Source: Bradyrhizobium roseum
GTDB taxonomy: Bacteria > Pseudomonadota > Alphaproteobacteria > Rhizobiales > Xanthobacteraceae
Reading direction: 5' to 3'
DNA: 64,000 nt
Assembly (NCBI RefSeq): GCF_030413175.1
Contig: NZ_CP129212.1
Location: 4,154,001 to 4,218,000, forward strand
The notes beneath the pieces are model-generated. The model was not told the origin of the DNA, made no database searches, and saw only the letters and a list, made by a program, of their open reading frames with translations. Both the position numbers and the translations under genes were made by a program. Below, in pieces: positions 19,030 through 27,775 of this stretch; position 1 is the stretch's first letter, and the number at the start of each line of letters is the position of its first letter.

Positions 19030-19545
19030 ATGCAGAACAGAATTCGATCGGCGATGCGAATTGCGCTCCTGCCCTTGCTGATCTCGGCCGTGTTTCCGGC
19101 CGGTGCGGCACGGGCACAATCCGGCAGCGCCGGCGGCAGCATCGGCAACGACGAGAAATCGCTGTCCGGATCACGCGAAAAGCCGCGCGAGGTCGAATCT
19201 TCCCGGCCGGCACGCCGCGCCAGGCCCGAATCCGACGAGCCGCGGCGGACGCCGCGCGCAAGCGCGAGTGGTGGCGGCAGCGCTGGCAATTTCGACGGGA
19301 CGTGGGTTGCCGTTGCCGCGGGTTCGCCGTGCGGCAGCAGCACCGAGCGGTTTGTGATTTCGGGCGGCAGGCTGTCCGGCGAGCTGAGTTCCGGGTCGGT
19401 CAGCCCCAATGGCGCGACCCGGACCGCCGGCTCGGTACAAGGTCTGAGCTGGACCAGCACCGGCCGTTTTTCCGGCCGCAGCGGCTCGGGTTCCTTCGTC
19501 CGGTCGGACGGCTGCACGGGACGCTGGACAGCTTCTAAACAGTAG
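19030..19545 (+). CDS. secreted tandem paralogue B (unknown function)
   Basis: A 171-residue paralogue of the preceding gene, 34 bases downstream. The signal peptide ends at residue 29 (ARA/Q). The 20-residue block after it is identical to paralogue A, the linker is again Arg-rich (SSRPARRARPESDEPRRTPR), and the C-terminal domain ends SDGCTGRWTASKQ. The middle of the domain has diverged (VAAGSPCGSSTERFVISGG against VSAVGVTCQGSSSNAVVVTS), while glycine and cysteine positions are kept. A terminator-like hairpin follows at once. Confidence 0.75.
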   Translation: MQNRIRSAMRIALLPLLISAVFPAGAARAQSGSAGGSIGNDEKSLSGSREKPREVESSRPARRARPESDEPRRTPRASASGGGSAGNFDGTWVAVAAGSPCGSSTERFVISGGRLSGELSSGSVSPNGATRTAGSVQGLSWTSTGRFSGRSGSGSFVRSDGCTGRWTASKQ

Positions 19546-19590
19546 CCGGAAAGCACCACCAGACCCGATGTTTTTCGCTGGTTTTCCGGC
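19545..19590 (+). terminator. hairpin after the caspase operon
   Basis: GCCGGAAA (19545-19552) pairs with TTTCCGGC (19583-19590), with an inner ACCAG/CTGGT stem. It begins inside the stop codon of paralogue B. The loop-side T-tract does not follow the stem, so termination would be imperfect. Confidence 0.35.
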
Positions 19591-19744
19591 CACTTACAGC
19601 CGCCCGAATTGAGGCAGCCGACTGGCCTAAATTTTACCCCATATGATCCGGAATTGCGGCTCATTGCGACCCAAGTCTCTGACCAGATTGGCGAGGTGTA
19701 GAGTCGTGTTGCGTTAGTCGCGTTGCGTAGCGTTGCGTCCGGGG

Positions 19745-20932
19745 ATGCGTATGTCGATCCGTTCCGTGAAGTTCGTGCCGGCTGTATTCGCCGGTGTGGT
19801 GGCCGGCATCAGCCTGGCCACCACGACGGATCTCCAAGCCCAGTTGCTGACGACTTCCGCGGAAGCCGCCATCCAGGCGCCGCAGGTCGCCGCCGACAGC
19901 TGCCTGTCCGCGCCGAAGGGCGCGACCCCGCCCGGCAGCCATTGGTATTACCGGCTCGACCGCGTCACCAAACGCCAGTGCTGGTATCTGCGCGAGGAAA
20001 GCGACTCGGCCGACGACAAGTTCGCACGCGCTGCGCCGCCCGCTTCAGCCCCGGCGACCGCTTCAGCAGCGGACGAGCCCACGCCCCAGCAGCGAACCGC
20101 CAGCCGCAAGTCCACCTCCGATAAATCGCTCTCCGATGCGCGCGCCGAATGGCAACCCCGCATCGAGGCGAATCCGCCGGCCCGAATCGAACGGACGGCT
20201 GCAACAGCCGCCCCCGCTCCGATCGTATCGAGCAGCCCGCGCGCAGCCACGCCGAACGTGCTGGCCCCGGCGCCGCTGTCGTCGATGCGATGGAATGAGG
20301 CGACCCCGACGACGCGCGCTTCGGTCAATCCAACCGATATCCAGCTCGCCGCAGCCAACGCGCCCGCAGCCCAGCTACAGCAAGCCGAGGAAGTTCAGCA
20401 GCCCGCGGTAGAACAGTATGTCCCCGCGGACGCAGCCCCGGCAAAGCCGACCGCGTCGCTGCAGAAATTGCTAGGCGTGATGGCCGCAGCCCTGGCGCTC
20501 GCCGGCCTCACGGTCAGCGCGATCGTGCGGATCGGCCGCATCCGGGCACGCCGCGCCATGCGGCGCAAGCGCCGCGCGATGTGGGATGCCGCCAAGCCGG
20601 CGAACAACAACGCGAAGGCCAAGCGGCGCGCTCCGCAGCCGCAAGCACAGCCGCAACCGGTGTTCCGTGACGAAAATGCCGTGCTGCGACGCGCGGCTGC
20701 CGCTGACGCACCCCAGCCGCGCATGGCCTCGCCCACCCGCCCGCCGCGCGAGCGGCCGCAGCAGGAGCGGCCCTACGCGCCCCAGGAACGGCGGCACGCG
20801 CCGCAGGACCGCATGCCCCAGGAGCGTATGCCGCAAGCCCGCCAGCCGCAGGATCGCGTGCCGCAGGATCGGGACAGGGAACGGCAGGTGACGGAAATGC
20901 TGTCCCGCCTCGCCCGCACCGCGCATAGCTAG
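19745..20932 (+). CDS. membrane-anchored protein with conserved periplasmic motif and Arg-rich repeat tail
   Basis: An approximately 395-residue protein of no recognised family. It has an N-terminal signal segment (to about residue 33), then a short conserved-looking block SCLSAPKGATPPGSHWYYRL followed by DRVTKRQCWYLREE. About 180 disordered Ala/Pro/Thr-rich residues follow. One transmembrane helix near residue 245 (LLGVMAAALALAGLTVSAIV) is stopped by RIRARRAMRRKRRA. The tail is Arg/Gln/Pro-rich, with repeats of the form PQ(E/D)R. Topology should be periplasmic N-terminus and cytoplasmic tail. Starts at 19733 (GTG) and 19751 (ATG) are also possible. Confidence 0.65.
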   Translation: MRMSIRSVKFVPAVFAGVVAGISLATTTDLQAQLLTTSAEAAIQAPQVAADSCLSAPKGATPPGSHWYYRLDRVTKRQCWYLREESDSADDKFARAAPPASAPATASAADEPTPQQRTASRKSTSDKSLSDARAEWQPRIEANPPARIERTAATAAPAPIVSSSPRAATPNVLAPAPLSSMRWNEATPTTRASVNPTDIQLAAANAPAAQLQQAEEVQQPAVEQYVPADAAPAKPTASLQKLLGVMAAALALAGLTVSAIVRIGRIRARRAMRRKRRAMWDAAKPANNNAKAKRRAPQPQAQPQPVFRDENAVLRRAAAADAPQPRMASPTRPPRERPQQERPYAPQERRHAPQDRMPQERMPQARQPQDRVPQDRDRERQVTEMLSRLARTAHS

Positions 20933-20954
20933 ATAGAAGTGAAGAACGCGCCGG

Positions 20955-21608
20955 TTATTTTTCCAGCTGTCGCTGCAGGTTGCGAACGAACTCGGTCAAC
21001 CCGGTGCGGCGCTCGCGCTTGAGCCGCTCGGCCTTGAGGATCGACTGCACCTCGGCGAAGGCGTCATCGACGGTGTGGTTGACGACGATGTAGTCATATT
21101 CCGCCCAGTGGCTGAGTTCGTGGCTGGCGCGACTCATGCGGCCGCGAATGACCTCGTCGGAATCCTGCGCCCGGGTGTGCAGCCGCTTTTCCAGATCGGC
21201 GGCCGAGGGCGGCAGGATGAACACCCGCACCACATCGGCACTCGCCTTCTGGTGCAATTGCTGGGTGCCCTGCCAGTCGATATCGAACAGGACGTCCCGT
21301 CCTTTCGACAATGCCGCTTCGACCGGCGCGCGCGGCGTGCCGTAGAGATTGTCGAACACGGTTGCCCATTCGAGCAGTTCGCCCTGCTCGACCATCCCCT
21401 CGAACTTCGCCTTGTCGACGAAGAAGTAATCGCGTCCCTCGACCTCGCCCGGCCGCATCGGGCGCGTCGTCGCCGAGACCGACATCTTCAGGCCCGGCTC
21501 GCTTTCGAGCAGCATGCGCGACAGCGTCGTTTTGCCGGCGCCCGAAGGCGACGACAGCACGAACATCAGCCCGCGTCGCTCAACCCCGTCGAAACCAGAA
21601 GCCGCCAT
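20955..21608 (-). CDS. gmk: guanylate kinase
   Basis: A 217-residue guanylate kinase, which phosphorylates GMP to GDP. The P-loop SSPSGAGKTT is at about 19-28, followed by the GMP-binding segments SVSATTRPMRPGE and EGRDYFF, and the catalytic IDWQGTQQL. The start lies 3 bases after the yicC stop with GGAG inside the end of yicC, so the two are translationally coupled. Confidence 0.96.
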   Translation of the reverse strand: MAASGFDGVERRGLMFVLSSPSGAGKTTLSRMLLESEPGLKMSVSATTRPMRPGEVEGRDYFFVDKAKFEGMVEQGELLEWATVFDNLYGTPRAPVEAALSKGRDVLFDIDWQGTQQLHQKASADVVRVFILPPSAADLEKRLHTRAQDSDEVIRGRMSRASHELSHWAEYDYIVVNHTVDDAFAEVQSILKAERLKRERRTGLTEFVRNLQRQLEK

Positions 21609-21611
21609 TCG

Positions 21612-22499
21612 TCACTCCAGGTTCTGGACCTGCTCGCGGAACTGCTCGACCACGTTCTTCATCTCGAGCCCGGTCTGGGTCAATTCGAGGTCGTTGGATT
21701 TGGAACAGCAGGTGTTGACCTCGCGGTTGAATTCCTGGGCGAGGAAGTCGAGCCGCCGGCCGACCGGGCCGCCCTTGCCGATCATCTCGCGGGCCTGGGC
21801 GACGTGCGAGGCGATGCGGTCGAGCTCTTCTCGGATGTCGGCCTTGGCCGCGATCAGCAGCGCTTCCTGATTGAGACGGTCGGGATCGAAACGGTCGGAC
21901 GTTTCCAGCAACGCCGCGACCTGCTCGGCCAGCCGCGCCCTGATCGCTTCCGGCTTCCGGCCCGGCGCAGCCTCCGCCCTCTTCGCCAGCTTCTCGATTT
22001 CATCCATGCGCTGGATCAGAATTTGCCCAAGCGTCACGCCTTCGCGCCGGCGCATCTCGACGAGCTGGCCGAGCGCTTCTTCGAAGGCCTTTGCTGCCGC
22101 ATCCCGCGCCGCCTTGTCTTCCGCCTCGTCGCTTTCGGGTTCGACGACCTCGATGACGCCCTTGATGCCGAGCAGCCCGTCGATGCTGGGCGCCACCGCG
22201 TCGATCCTGCCGGCGAGCTCGCCCGCGACCTTCACGATCGATGCCAGCACGTCTTCATTGATGCGCACGGTGGAGACCGCGTTGGCGCGCTTGATGCTGA
22301 GATTGGCGTAGACCGTGCCGCGCGACAGCACCTCGCTGGCGCGTTTCTTGGCGAGCGCCTCCAGTTCGTCCCAACCGGGCGGCAGGCGCAGGCGCACGTC
22401 CAGACCCTTGGCGTTGACGGATTTCAGCTCCCACTCGAAGGTGTATGGGCCGCTGGCGCCGTGGCTCCGGGCAAAACCGGTCATGCTCGATAGCGCCAT
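21612..22499 (-). CDS. yicC: YicC family endoribonuclease
   Basis: A 295-residue YicC protein. It begins MALSSMTGFARSHG, the family hallmark, and ends with the DUF1732 domain (GRRLDFLAQEFNREVNTCCS, then SNDLELTQTGLEMKNVVEQF). E. coli YicC is an endoribonuclease implicated in small-RNA decay. The gene is placed between mltG and gmk, the usual alphaproteobacterial order. Confidence 0.93.
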   Translation of the reverse strand: MALSSMTGFARSHGASGPYTFEWELKSVNAKGLDVRLRLPPGWDELEALAKKRASEVLSRGTVYANLSIKRANAVSTVRINEDVLASIVKVAGELAGRIDAVAPSIDGLLGIKGVIEVVEPESDEAEDKAARDAAAKAFEEALGQLVEMRRREGVTLGQILIQRMDEIEKLAKRAEAAPGRKPEAIRARLAEQVAALLETSDRFDPDRLNQEALLIAAKADIREELDRIASHVAQAREMIGKGGPVGRRLDFLAQEFNREVNTCCSKSNDLELTQTGLEMKNVVEQFREQVQNLE

Positions 22500-22622
22500 C
22501 GCGTAACACTTTCCAAAAGACAGGGATTTCAAGACTCGAAAGGATCGCCGCGACCTTAGGCCGATTTCCGCCAAAGTGGAATTGCGTTCCCGTCGTAGCG
22601 GAAATGCCGGCTTAACGAGGGC

Positions 22623-23903
22623 TCAGCGCTGCACCACCGGCGACGTCGTGGTCGACTGCGCGGCGCCCTGGCGGCCCGGCGCCGTGGCCGGCGCAGCCGG
22701 ACGGGCGGGCGGCTTTTTCGCCGCTCCCGTCCGCGGCGTGGCAGCGGTCGGATTGGTGTCGGCCGGACCGCCGGCCGCAGTCGGCGGCGGCGCGTCTTCC
22801 GACGGTTCGACGGTGTCGTTCTGGATCTGCTTTTCGAGCGCCCGCAGCTTGGCGACGCCCTTCTGATGCTGGTCGTAGGTCTCGGTGAAGGTGTGCCCGC
22901 CGGTGCCGTCGGCGACGAAGAACAGGTCGCGCGTGCGCGCCGGATTGGCGGCGGCTTCGAGCGAGGCGCGACCGGGATTGGCGATCGGCCCGGGCGGCAG
23001 GCCTTCGATGACGTAGGTATTGTACGGCGAAGGCTGCGTGATCTCGCTGCGCTTGATCGGCCGGCCCAGCGTTCCCTTGCCACCGACCAGGCCGTAGATG
23101 ATCGTCGGGTCGGACTGCAGCTTGATTCGCTGCCGCAGGCGATTGGTGAACACGGCGGCGACGCGGCTGCGCTCATCGGCGCGGCCGGTTTCCTTCTCGA
23201 TGATCGATGCCAGCGTGATGAGCTGTTCCGGTGACTTGACCAGCACGTCGGGATTGCGGCGTTCCCAGATCTCCGCGAGCACGCGCTTCTGGGTCTGCTG
23301 CATGCGCTGAATCACTTGCTCGCGCGTGGTTCCCCGCGGGAACTTGTAGGTTTCCGGCAGCAGCGTGCCCTCGCGCGGCATTTCCCGAACGCTGCCCGCG
23401 AAGATATCGTTGTCGGTCAATCGCGCCACGATCTGTTCCGACGTCAGGCCTTCCGGAATGGTGACGGCGTGCTGCACCACCTTGCCCTCGACGATGGTGG
23501 CGATGACGTCGCGCAGGCTGGCCTTCTTCTGGAAGGAATATTCGCCCGGCTTGAGGTCGGAGCTTGCCTTGAGCGCAAACACGCCGCCGATGAAGACCCA
23601 GGGATTGACGTTGATCACGCCTTCGCGGAGCAGCGCATCGGCGATGTCGCGCTTGCCGGCGCGCGAGGGGATATTGACGATCTTGTCGTCCTGCAGCGGG
23701 CCCGGGGTTTCCAACATTTGCCGGCCGTAATAATAGACCGTGCCCGCGCCGATCATCAGAATGATCAGGATGGTGATGATGGCGTTGCCGACCACGACGA
23801 AGGGATTGCGGGCACGCTCCGACCGCCGCGGCGGCGGCGGCAACTGTTCGGGCTCCAGCGCGGCGCGCGGACTACGCGGTGAAATGGGCGGCCTCTCACT
23901 CAT
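22623..23903 (-). CDS. mltG: endolytic murein transglycosylase
   Basis: A 426-residue inner-membrane MltG/YceG that cleaves nascent glycan strands and terminates their growth. A Pro-rich cytoplasmic N-terminus comes first, then one membrane helix (about 38-60), a LysM-like segment and the catalytic domain with Glu in ASIIEKETG and QSDPTIIYGL. The last 70 residues are a disordered Pro/Ala/Thr tail not shared by the E. coli enzyme. It follows fabF by 125 bases. Confidence 0.93.
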   Translation of the reverse strand: MSERPPISPRSPRAALEPEQLPPPPRRSERARNPFVVVGNAIITILIILMIGAGTVYYYGRQMLETPGPLQDDKIVNIPSRAGKRDIADALLREGVINVNPWVFIGGVFALKASSDLKPGEYSFQKKASLRDVIATIVEGKVVQHAVTIPEGLTSEQIVARLTDNDIFAGSVREMPREGTLLPETYKFPRGTTREQVIQRMQQTQKRVLAEIWERRNPDVLVKSPEQLITLASIIEKETGRADERSRVAAVFTNRLRQRIKLQSDPTIIYGLVGGKGTLGRPIKRSEITQPSPYNTYVIEGLPPGPIANPGRASLEAAANPARTRDLFFVADGTGGHTFTETYDQHQKGVAKLRALEKQIQNDTVEPSEDAPPPTAAGGPADTNPTAATPRTGAAKKPPARPAAPATAPGRQGAAQSTTTSPVVQR

Positions 23904-24028
23904 CGATGCAACCTGAATCCTGTCGGTTCAATCGCGGCCCGGCAATCCACTGCCCGGCCGGATAGCATACGCCCGTGTGTAGAAGTCATCGCCGAATGCG
24001 GCAAAACGGTGGAGTAGTTCTAAACACC

Positions 24029-25294
24029 TTAGTCGCGCACGCGCTGAAGGATGACGGAGGCGTTCGTGCCCCCGAAACCGAAGGAATTCGACAGCGCGAC
24101 GTTGATATCGCGCTTGCGCGCCGTTTGCGGGACCAGATCGATCGCCGTTTCCACCGACGGGTTTTCCAGATTGATGGTGGGCGGAACTACATTATCGCGA
24201 ATCGCAAGGATGCTGAAAATCGCCTCGATCGCGCCGGCGGCACCGAGCAGGTGGCCGGTGGACGATTTGGTCGACGACATCGACACCCTGGAAGCGGCGT
24301 TGCCGAGCAGCCGCTCCACCGCGCCGAGCTCGATCTCGTCGCCGATCTGCGTCGAAGTGCCGTGGGCGTTGATGTAGTCGATATCGGATACCGTGATACC
24401 GGCCCGCTTGATCGCCGCACTCATGCTGCGGAAGCCGCCGTCACCGTCCGGCGAAGGCGACGTAATGTGGTAGGCGTCGCCTGACAGGCCATAGCCCACC
24501 ACCTCGGCATAAATTCTGGCACCGCGCTTTTTGGCGTGCTCATATTCCTCGAGCACCACGATGCCGGCGCCCTCGCCCATCACGAAGCCATCGCGATCCT
24601 TGTCGTAGGGCCGTGAAGCCTTTTGCGGGGTCTCATTGTAGCCGGTCGAAAGCGCGCGCGCGGCGCAAAAGCCGGCCATTCCAATCCGGCAGATCGGGGA
24701 CTCCGTTCCGCCCGCAACCATCACGTCGGCGTCGCCGAGCGCGATCAGGCGGGCGCCGTCGCCGATCGCATGCGCGCCGGTCGAACAGGCGGTGACCACG
24801 GAATGATTGGGGCCCTTGAGGCCGTGCTCGATCGAGACATAACCGGAGGCAAGATTGATCAGTCGCCCCGGAATGAAGAACGGCGATACCCGGCGAGGTC
24901 CGCGCTCCTTCAGCAGCAACGCCGTGTCGGCGATGCCTGAAAGACCGCCGATGCCGGAGCCGATCAGCGTGCCGGTGGCGCATTTGTCTTCTTCGGTCTG
25001 GGGATGCCAGTTGGCGTCGTCGAGCGCCTGGCGCGCAGCGGCCATTGCGAAGATGATAAAGTCGTCGACCTTGCGCTGTTCCTTTGGCTCCATCCACTGG
25101 TCGGGATTGAACGTGCCATTGCTGCCGTCGCCACGCGGAATCACGCAGGCGATCTGGCTGGTGAGATCGGCGACCTCGAACGTGTCGATCTTCTTGGCGC
25201 CGCTCTCGCCGTTGAGGATGCGCGCCCACGTTGCGTCAACGCCGCAGGCGAGCGGTGTGACCATGCCCAGCCCCGTGACGACAACCCGCCTCAT
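24029..25294 (-). CDS. fabF: beta-ketoacyl-ACP synthase II
   Basis: A 421-residue elongating condensing enzyme of type II fatty-acid synthesis. The catalytic Cys is in VVTACSTGAHA, and the His residues are in NAHGTSTQIGD and KSSTGHLLGA. It starts MRRVVVTGLGMVTPL and has the standard length. It lies 96 bases after acpP in the fabD-fabG-acpP-fabF series. Confidence 0.96.
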   Translation of the reverse strand: MRRVVVTGLGMVTPLACGVDATWARILNGESGAKKIDTFEVADLTSQIACVIPRGDGSNGTFNPDQWMEPKEQRKVDDFIIFAMAAARQALDDANWHPQTEEDKCATGTLIGSGIGGLSGIADTALLLKERGPRRVSPFFIPGRLINLASGYVSIEHGLKGPNHSVVTACSTGAHAIGDGARLIALGDADVMVAGGTESPICRIGMAGFCAARALSTGYNETPQKASRPYDKDRDGFVMGEGAGIVVLEEYEHAKKRGARIYAEVVGYGLSGDAYHITSPSPDGDGGFRSMSAAIKRAGITVSDIDYINAHGTSTQIGDEIELGAVERLLGNAASRVSMSSTKSSTGHLLGAAGAIEAIFSILAIRDNVVPPTINLENPSVETAIDLVPQTARKRDINVALSNSFGFGGTNASVILQRVRD

Positions 25295-25390
25295 ATCAGA
25301 AACTCCAACCCGAAAGCGGCGGCCAAAAACAAGAAACCGGGGGACCGCTGAGAACGGCCCGTCCGGTTCTGTCGCTACCCGCCCGGGACG

Positions 25391-25630
25391 TCAGCTTTTC
25401 GCGTTCTTCTCGAGAAACTTCGTGGCGTCGCCGACGGTCAAAATCGTCTCGGCGGCGTCATCGGGGATTTCGCAGCCGAACTCTTCTTCAAATGCCATCA
25501 CGAGCTCGACGGTGTCGAGACTGTCGGCGCCGAGGTCGTCGATGAAACTTGCGTTGTCGACAACCTTGTCGGGTTCAACACCGAGGTGCTCGACCACAAT
25601 CTTCTTAACCCGCTCGCCAATCTCACTCAT
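25391..25630 (-). CDS. acpP: acyl carrier protein
   Basis: A 79-residue acidic acyl carrier protein. The phosphopantetheine attachment Ser37 lies in [13 protein letters not shown]. It carries growing acyl chains between the Fab enzymes, and also serves lipid A and lipoprotein synthesis. A 304-base gap upstream suggests a promoter of its own, in line with the high expression usual for this gene. Confidence 0.97.
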   Translation of the reverse strand: MSEIGERVKKIVVEHLGVEPDKVVDNASFIDDLGADSLDTVELVMAFEEEFGCEIPDDAAETILTVGDATKFLEKNAKS

Positions 25631-25934
25631 CGTTCAACCTCGTCCTTGTTCCATTGGACCCGACCCCAAGACGCATCAAGACGCTACGAGCTATCGTGGT
25701 CGTTAAACTTCCTTCGCTATCGCGCATAGTCTTGGATCGGCCCGGTGGAGTAGCCGACAAAGCCCCGGCGAACGGCAGGCGTCGCCACGCCAATATACAG
25801 GGTTTCAAATTCCTGCAATGGCCTTGTTTGCCCATCCGTCGGGGGTTCGGTTACCATACTTCCCAAGCCTTGACTACAAGCCTCAACCACCCCGGGAACG
25901 GCCTTTGGCCACATCGATCGGGGCGGCAAGTGGC
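25631..25934. other. acpP upstream region
   Basis: This 304-base gene-free stretch lies between fabG and acpP, both on the minus strand. It must contain the acpP leader and probably its promoter. A TATGGT hexamer on the minus strand near 25850-25855 has GCTTGT 17 bases upstream, a weak promoter candidate. No convincing open frame, terminator or riboswitch was seen. Confidence 0.4.
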
Positions 25935-26672
25935 TCAAAACATGGCCATTCCGCCGTTGACGTGAATCGTCTGACCGGTGACATAGGCCGCCTCGTTGGA
26001 GGCGAGATAGACGGCTGCCGCGGCGATGTCCTCGGGCGTACCCAGCCGCGCCGCAGGAACCTTCGCCAGGATGGTTTCGCGCTGCTTGTCGTTGAGCGCG
26101 TCCGTCATCGCCGTCTTGATAAAGCCCGGCGCGATGCAATTGGCGGTCACGTTGCGCTTGGCATATTCCGCGCCCAGCGTCTTGATCAGGCCGATGATGC
26201 CGGCCTTCGAGGCGGTGTAGTTGGCCTGGCCGGGGTTGCCGGTGACGCCGACGATCGAGGTGATGGCGATGATGCGGCCGAAGCGCTTGCGCATCATCAG
26301 CTTGGTGGCGGCGCGGGCGAGACGGAAGGTCGCGGTCAGGTTGACCTGAATGACGTCGTCCCAGTCCTCGTCGCGCAACTGCACAAAGAGATTGTCTCGC
26401 GTGATGCCGGCATTGGCGATCAGGATATCGACCTGCCCCATGGCGGCTTCGGCGGCCGGCACCAGCGCCTCGACTTGCGCGCTGTCGGAAAGGTTGCACG
26501 GCAGCACGTGGACGCGTTCGCCCAGCTTGGCCGCGAACGAATCCAGTACTTCACGGCGCGTTCCTGAGATCGCCACCGTCGCGCCCTGCCCGTGCAGCGC
26601 CTGCGCGATCGCCGCGCCAATGCCTCCGGTCGCGCCGGTCACCAGCGCCGTCCTGCCCGTCAAATCGAACAT
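25935..26672 (-). CDS. fabG: 3-oxoacyl-ACP reductase
   Basis: A 245-residue NADPH-dependent short-chain reductase that reduces 3-oxoacyl-ACP. The nucleotide motif TGATGGIG is at 12-19, NAGI near residue 87, and the Ser-Tyr-Lys catalytic set is in ITSIVGVTGNPGQANYTASK. It ends MAMF, matching the conserved VNGGMAM terminus of FabG. The gene lies 22 bases downstream of fabD on the same transcript. Confidence 0.96.
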   Translation of the reverse strand: MFDLTGRTALVTGATGGIGAAIAQALHGQGATVAISGTRREVLDSFAAKLGERVHVLPCNLSDSAQVEALVPAAEAAMGQVDILIANAGITRDNLFVQLRDEDWDDVIQVNLTATFRLARAATKLMMRKRFGRIIAITSIVGVTGNPGQANYTASKAGIIGLIKTLGAEYAKRNVTANCIAPGFIKTAMTDALNDKQRETILAKVPAARLGTPEDIAAAAVYLASNEAAYVTGQTIHVNGGMAMF

Positions 26673-26694
26673 CTCATGTCTCCTTCCGGGCGCT

Positions 26695-27660
26695 TCAGGC
26701 CGAAGCCGCCAAGGCGTCCTTTAAGGCTTCCTTGGCCGCCGCAATATCGTTGGGTCCACCGACCGGGACGCCGACCGCGCCGTCGGCGATACGCTTGACC
26801 AGCCCGCTCAGTACCTTGCCGGCGCCGATCTCGAAGAATCGCGTCACGCCCTGCGACGCCATCCAGGCCACCGATTCGCGCCAGCGCACGGTGCCGGTGA
26901 CCTGCTCGATCAGGCGGCGGCGAATCTCGTCGGGATCGGTGATCGGGGCCGCCAGTACGTTCGATACCAGCGGCGAGGCCGGCGGCTTGATGGTCACGCC
27001 GGAAAGCGCCTGCGCCATCGCGTCGGCGGCGGGCTGCATCAGCGTGCAATGGAACGGCGCTGACACCGGCAGCAGCATCGCGCGCTTGGCGCCCTTGGTC
27101 TTGGCGATTTCGATCGCGCGCTCGACGGCGGCCTTGTCGCCGGACACGACGACCTGCCCGCCGCCATTGTCGTTGGCGGCCTGGCAAACCTGGCCCTGCG
27201 CGGCTTCAGCGGCGACCGCCATCGCGGCCTCATGATCCAGCCCGAGCAGCGCGGCCATGGCGCCGGCGCCGACCGGGACGGCTTTTTGCATCGCAAGGCC
27301 GCGGGTGCGCAGCAGACGCGCGGTATCGCTGAGGCTGAGGCTGCCGGCGGCCGCCAGCGCGGAATATTCGCCGAGCGAATGGCCGGCGACAAAGGCGGCA
27401 TCCCGCCCCACGGAAAAGCCCGCCTCGGTTTCCAGCACCCGCAGCGTGGCGATCGAGACCGCCATCAGGGCGGGCTGGGCATTTTCGGTGAGTTGCAGGG
27501 TTTCGGCCGGGCCGTCCCAGATGATCGCGGTCAGCTTCTCGCCGAGCGCCGAATCGACCTCGTCGAACACCGCGCGCGCGGCTGGAAAGGCTTCCGCCAG
27601 GGCCTTGCCCATGCCGACCGCCTGCGAACCCTGTCCCGGAAACGTAAATGCAGCCGTCAT
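26695..27660 (-). CDS. fabD: malonyl-CoA-ACP transacylase
   Basis: A 321-residue transacylase that loads malonate onto ACP. It begins MTAAFTFPGQGSQAVGMG. The nucleophile Ser is in GHSLGEYSA and the partner His in SAPFHCTLM. The start at 27660 follows AAAGGGAG; longer in-frame extensions have no family resemblance. It is the first gene of the fab series here. Confidence 0.95.
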   Translation of the reverse strand: MTAAFTFPGQGSQAVGMGKALAEAFPAARAVFDEVDSALGEKLTAIIWDGPAETLQLTENAQPALMAVSIATLRVLETEAGFSVGRDAAFVAGHSLGEYSALAAAGSLSLSDTARLLRTRGLAMQKAVPVGAGAMAALLGLDHEAAMAVAAEAAQGQVCQAANDNGGGQVVVSGDKAAVERAIEIAKTKGAKRAMLLPVSAPFHCTLMQPAADAMAQALSGVTIKPPASPLVSNVLAAPITDPDEIRRRLIEQVTGTVRWRESVAWMASQGVTRFFEIGAGKVLSGLVKRIADGAVGVPVGGPNDIAAAKEALKDALAASA

Positions 27661-27775
27661 CGGCGCTCCCTTTACTCGATGGGGGCCGTAAGACACTGAC
27701 CAAGGCGGGGATGTCAAGCCGCGGTGCGGAATCGCCGGGAACACCTCCCGGCCACAATTTCTGGAAGCCGCAGAT

